Positions 5,758 to 5,862 of a stretch of DNA of 5,862 bases are shown here, one piece after another (positions within the stretch are counted from its first letter, which is position 1; every line of letters begins with the position of its first letter). The stretch lies in NCBI GenBank assembly GCA_938028175.1, contig CALJAE010000143.1, positions 1 to 5,862 on the forward strand, given 5' to 3'. The translations under genes and the position numbers were made by a program. Under the pieces are notes generated by a model. That model did not search any database and had not been told where the DNA came from. It saw nothing but the letters and a program-made list of their open reading frames with translations. The stretch is from an uncultured Acidimicrobiales bacterium. Lineage in GTDB: Bacteria > Actinomycetota > Acidimicrobiia > Acidimicrobiales > SZUA-35.

Positions 5758-5833
5758 AGAGTTACTCCCAGCTTAGCGCTGGTTTGTTGGTCTAATCGAA
5801 TTTATAGGGGGCAGCCTGACTGGCTATTGTTTA
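5758..5833 (-). promoter_or_regulatory. Leader and probable promoter region of the small membrane protein gene
   Basis: Read on the minus strand this stretch has a -10-like TATAAA (5806-5801), about 44 bp before the ATG at 5757, without a good -35. The ribosome binding site GGGAG is at 5769-5765. A small hairpin CCAGC/GCTGG (5768-5772 and 5778-5782) overlaps two bases of that site and might reduce its access. The promoter call is weak; the ribosome binding site is clear. Confidence 0.4.
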
Positions 5834-5862
5834 ACCGAGTTTCAGCAAGGCTGAAACTCGGT
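5834..5862. terminator. Perfect 13-bp hairpin at the window edge, probable terminator
   Basis: ACCGAGTTTCAGC (5834-5846) and GCTGAAACTCGGT (5850-5862) form an uninterrupted 13-bp stem with the three-base loop AAG. On the minus strand it is followed only by TTAAAC, a weak T-tract; on the plus strand the flank lies outside the window. It most likely ends a leftward gene to the right of the window, or is bidirectional. A regulatory palindrome is the alternative. Confidence 0.7.

Noticed and set aside
1..5862. Mobile element, phage, toxin-antitoxin or CRISPR defence system
   Set aside because: No transposase, integrase, repeat array, attachment-like direct repeats or tRNA was found, and the composition looks even throughout by eye.

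Overview
The window looks like a piece of a bacterial chromosome with moderate GC content (by eye a little under 50%), without mobile elements, RNA genes or CRISPR arrays. The gene types suggest an actinobacterium, plausibly a marine Acidimicrobiia-like lineage. They include a class A penicillin-binding protein with a Pro/Gln-rich extracellular tail, a small single-cluster ferredoxin of the actinobacterial CxxXxxC...CP type, a cytoplasmic DPP-IV-like peptidase and a membrane-anchored HtrA/MarP-like protein. This placement is inference from gene style, not from a marker gene.

Layout. Positions 1-485 (minus strand) hold the 5' end of a prolyl-oligopeptidase/DPP-IV family (S9B) gene that runs off the left edge. 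A 117-bp divergent intergenic region (486-602) contains three separate palindromes, a probable promoter and a good ribosome binding site. It is followed on the plus strand by a ferredoxin (603-872). After 50 bp comes a tight three-gene envelope unit: a single-pass membrane protein with a carboxypeptidase-regulatory-like beta domain (923-2122), a complete bifunctional class A PBP (2112-4352) and a membrane-anchored trypsin/HtrA-fold protein (4345-5559). Both junctions in this unit are start/stop overlaps (11 and 8 bp), each with a Shine-Dalgarno inside the upstream gene, so the three are very likely co-translated. Nine bases after the third gene, a convergent 62-codon gene for a small membrane protein (5569-5757, minus) ends. 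Its last codons carry a nested inverted repeat that could terminate the plus-strand operon. The window ends on a perfect 13-bp hairpin (5834-5862), probably the terminator of a gene to the right.

How the genes may work together. The PBP polymerises glycan and cross-links peptides on the outside of the membrane. The two partners flank it with the same topology, a short or basic cytoplasmic N-terminus, one membrane helix and an extracytoplasmic globular domain, which suits accessory or scaffolding subunits of a peptidoglycan-synthesis complex. The most notable observation is that the third protein keeps the HtrA/trypsin fold motifs but has lost the catalytic His (now Ser206) and the catalytic Ser (now Glu306). 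It therefore looks like a pseudoprotease devoted to binding rather than cleavage, and it ends in an EF-hand-like DxDxDG loop. The ferredoxin may be transcribed with this unit, since no terminator is visible after it, but nothing links it functionally to the envelope genes.
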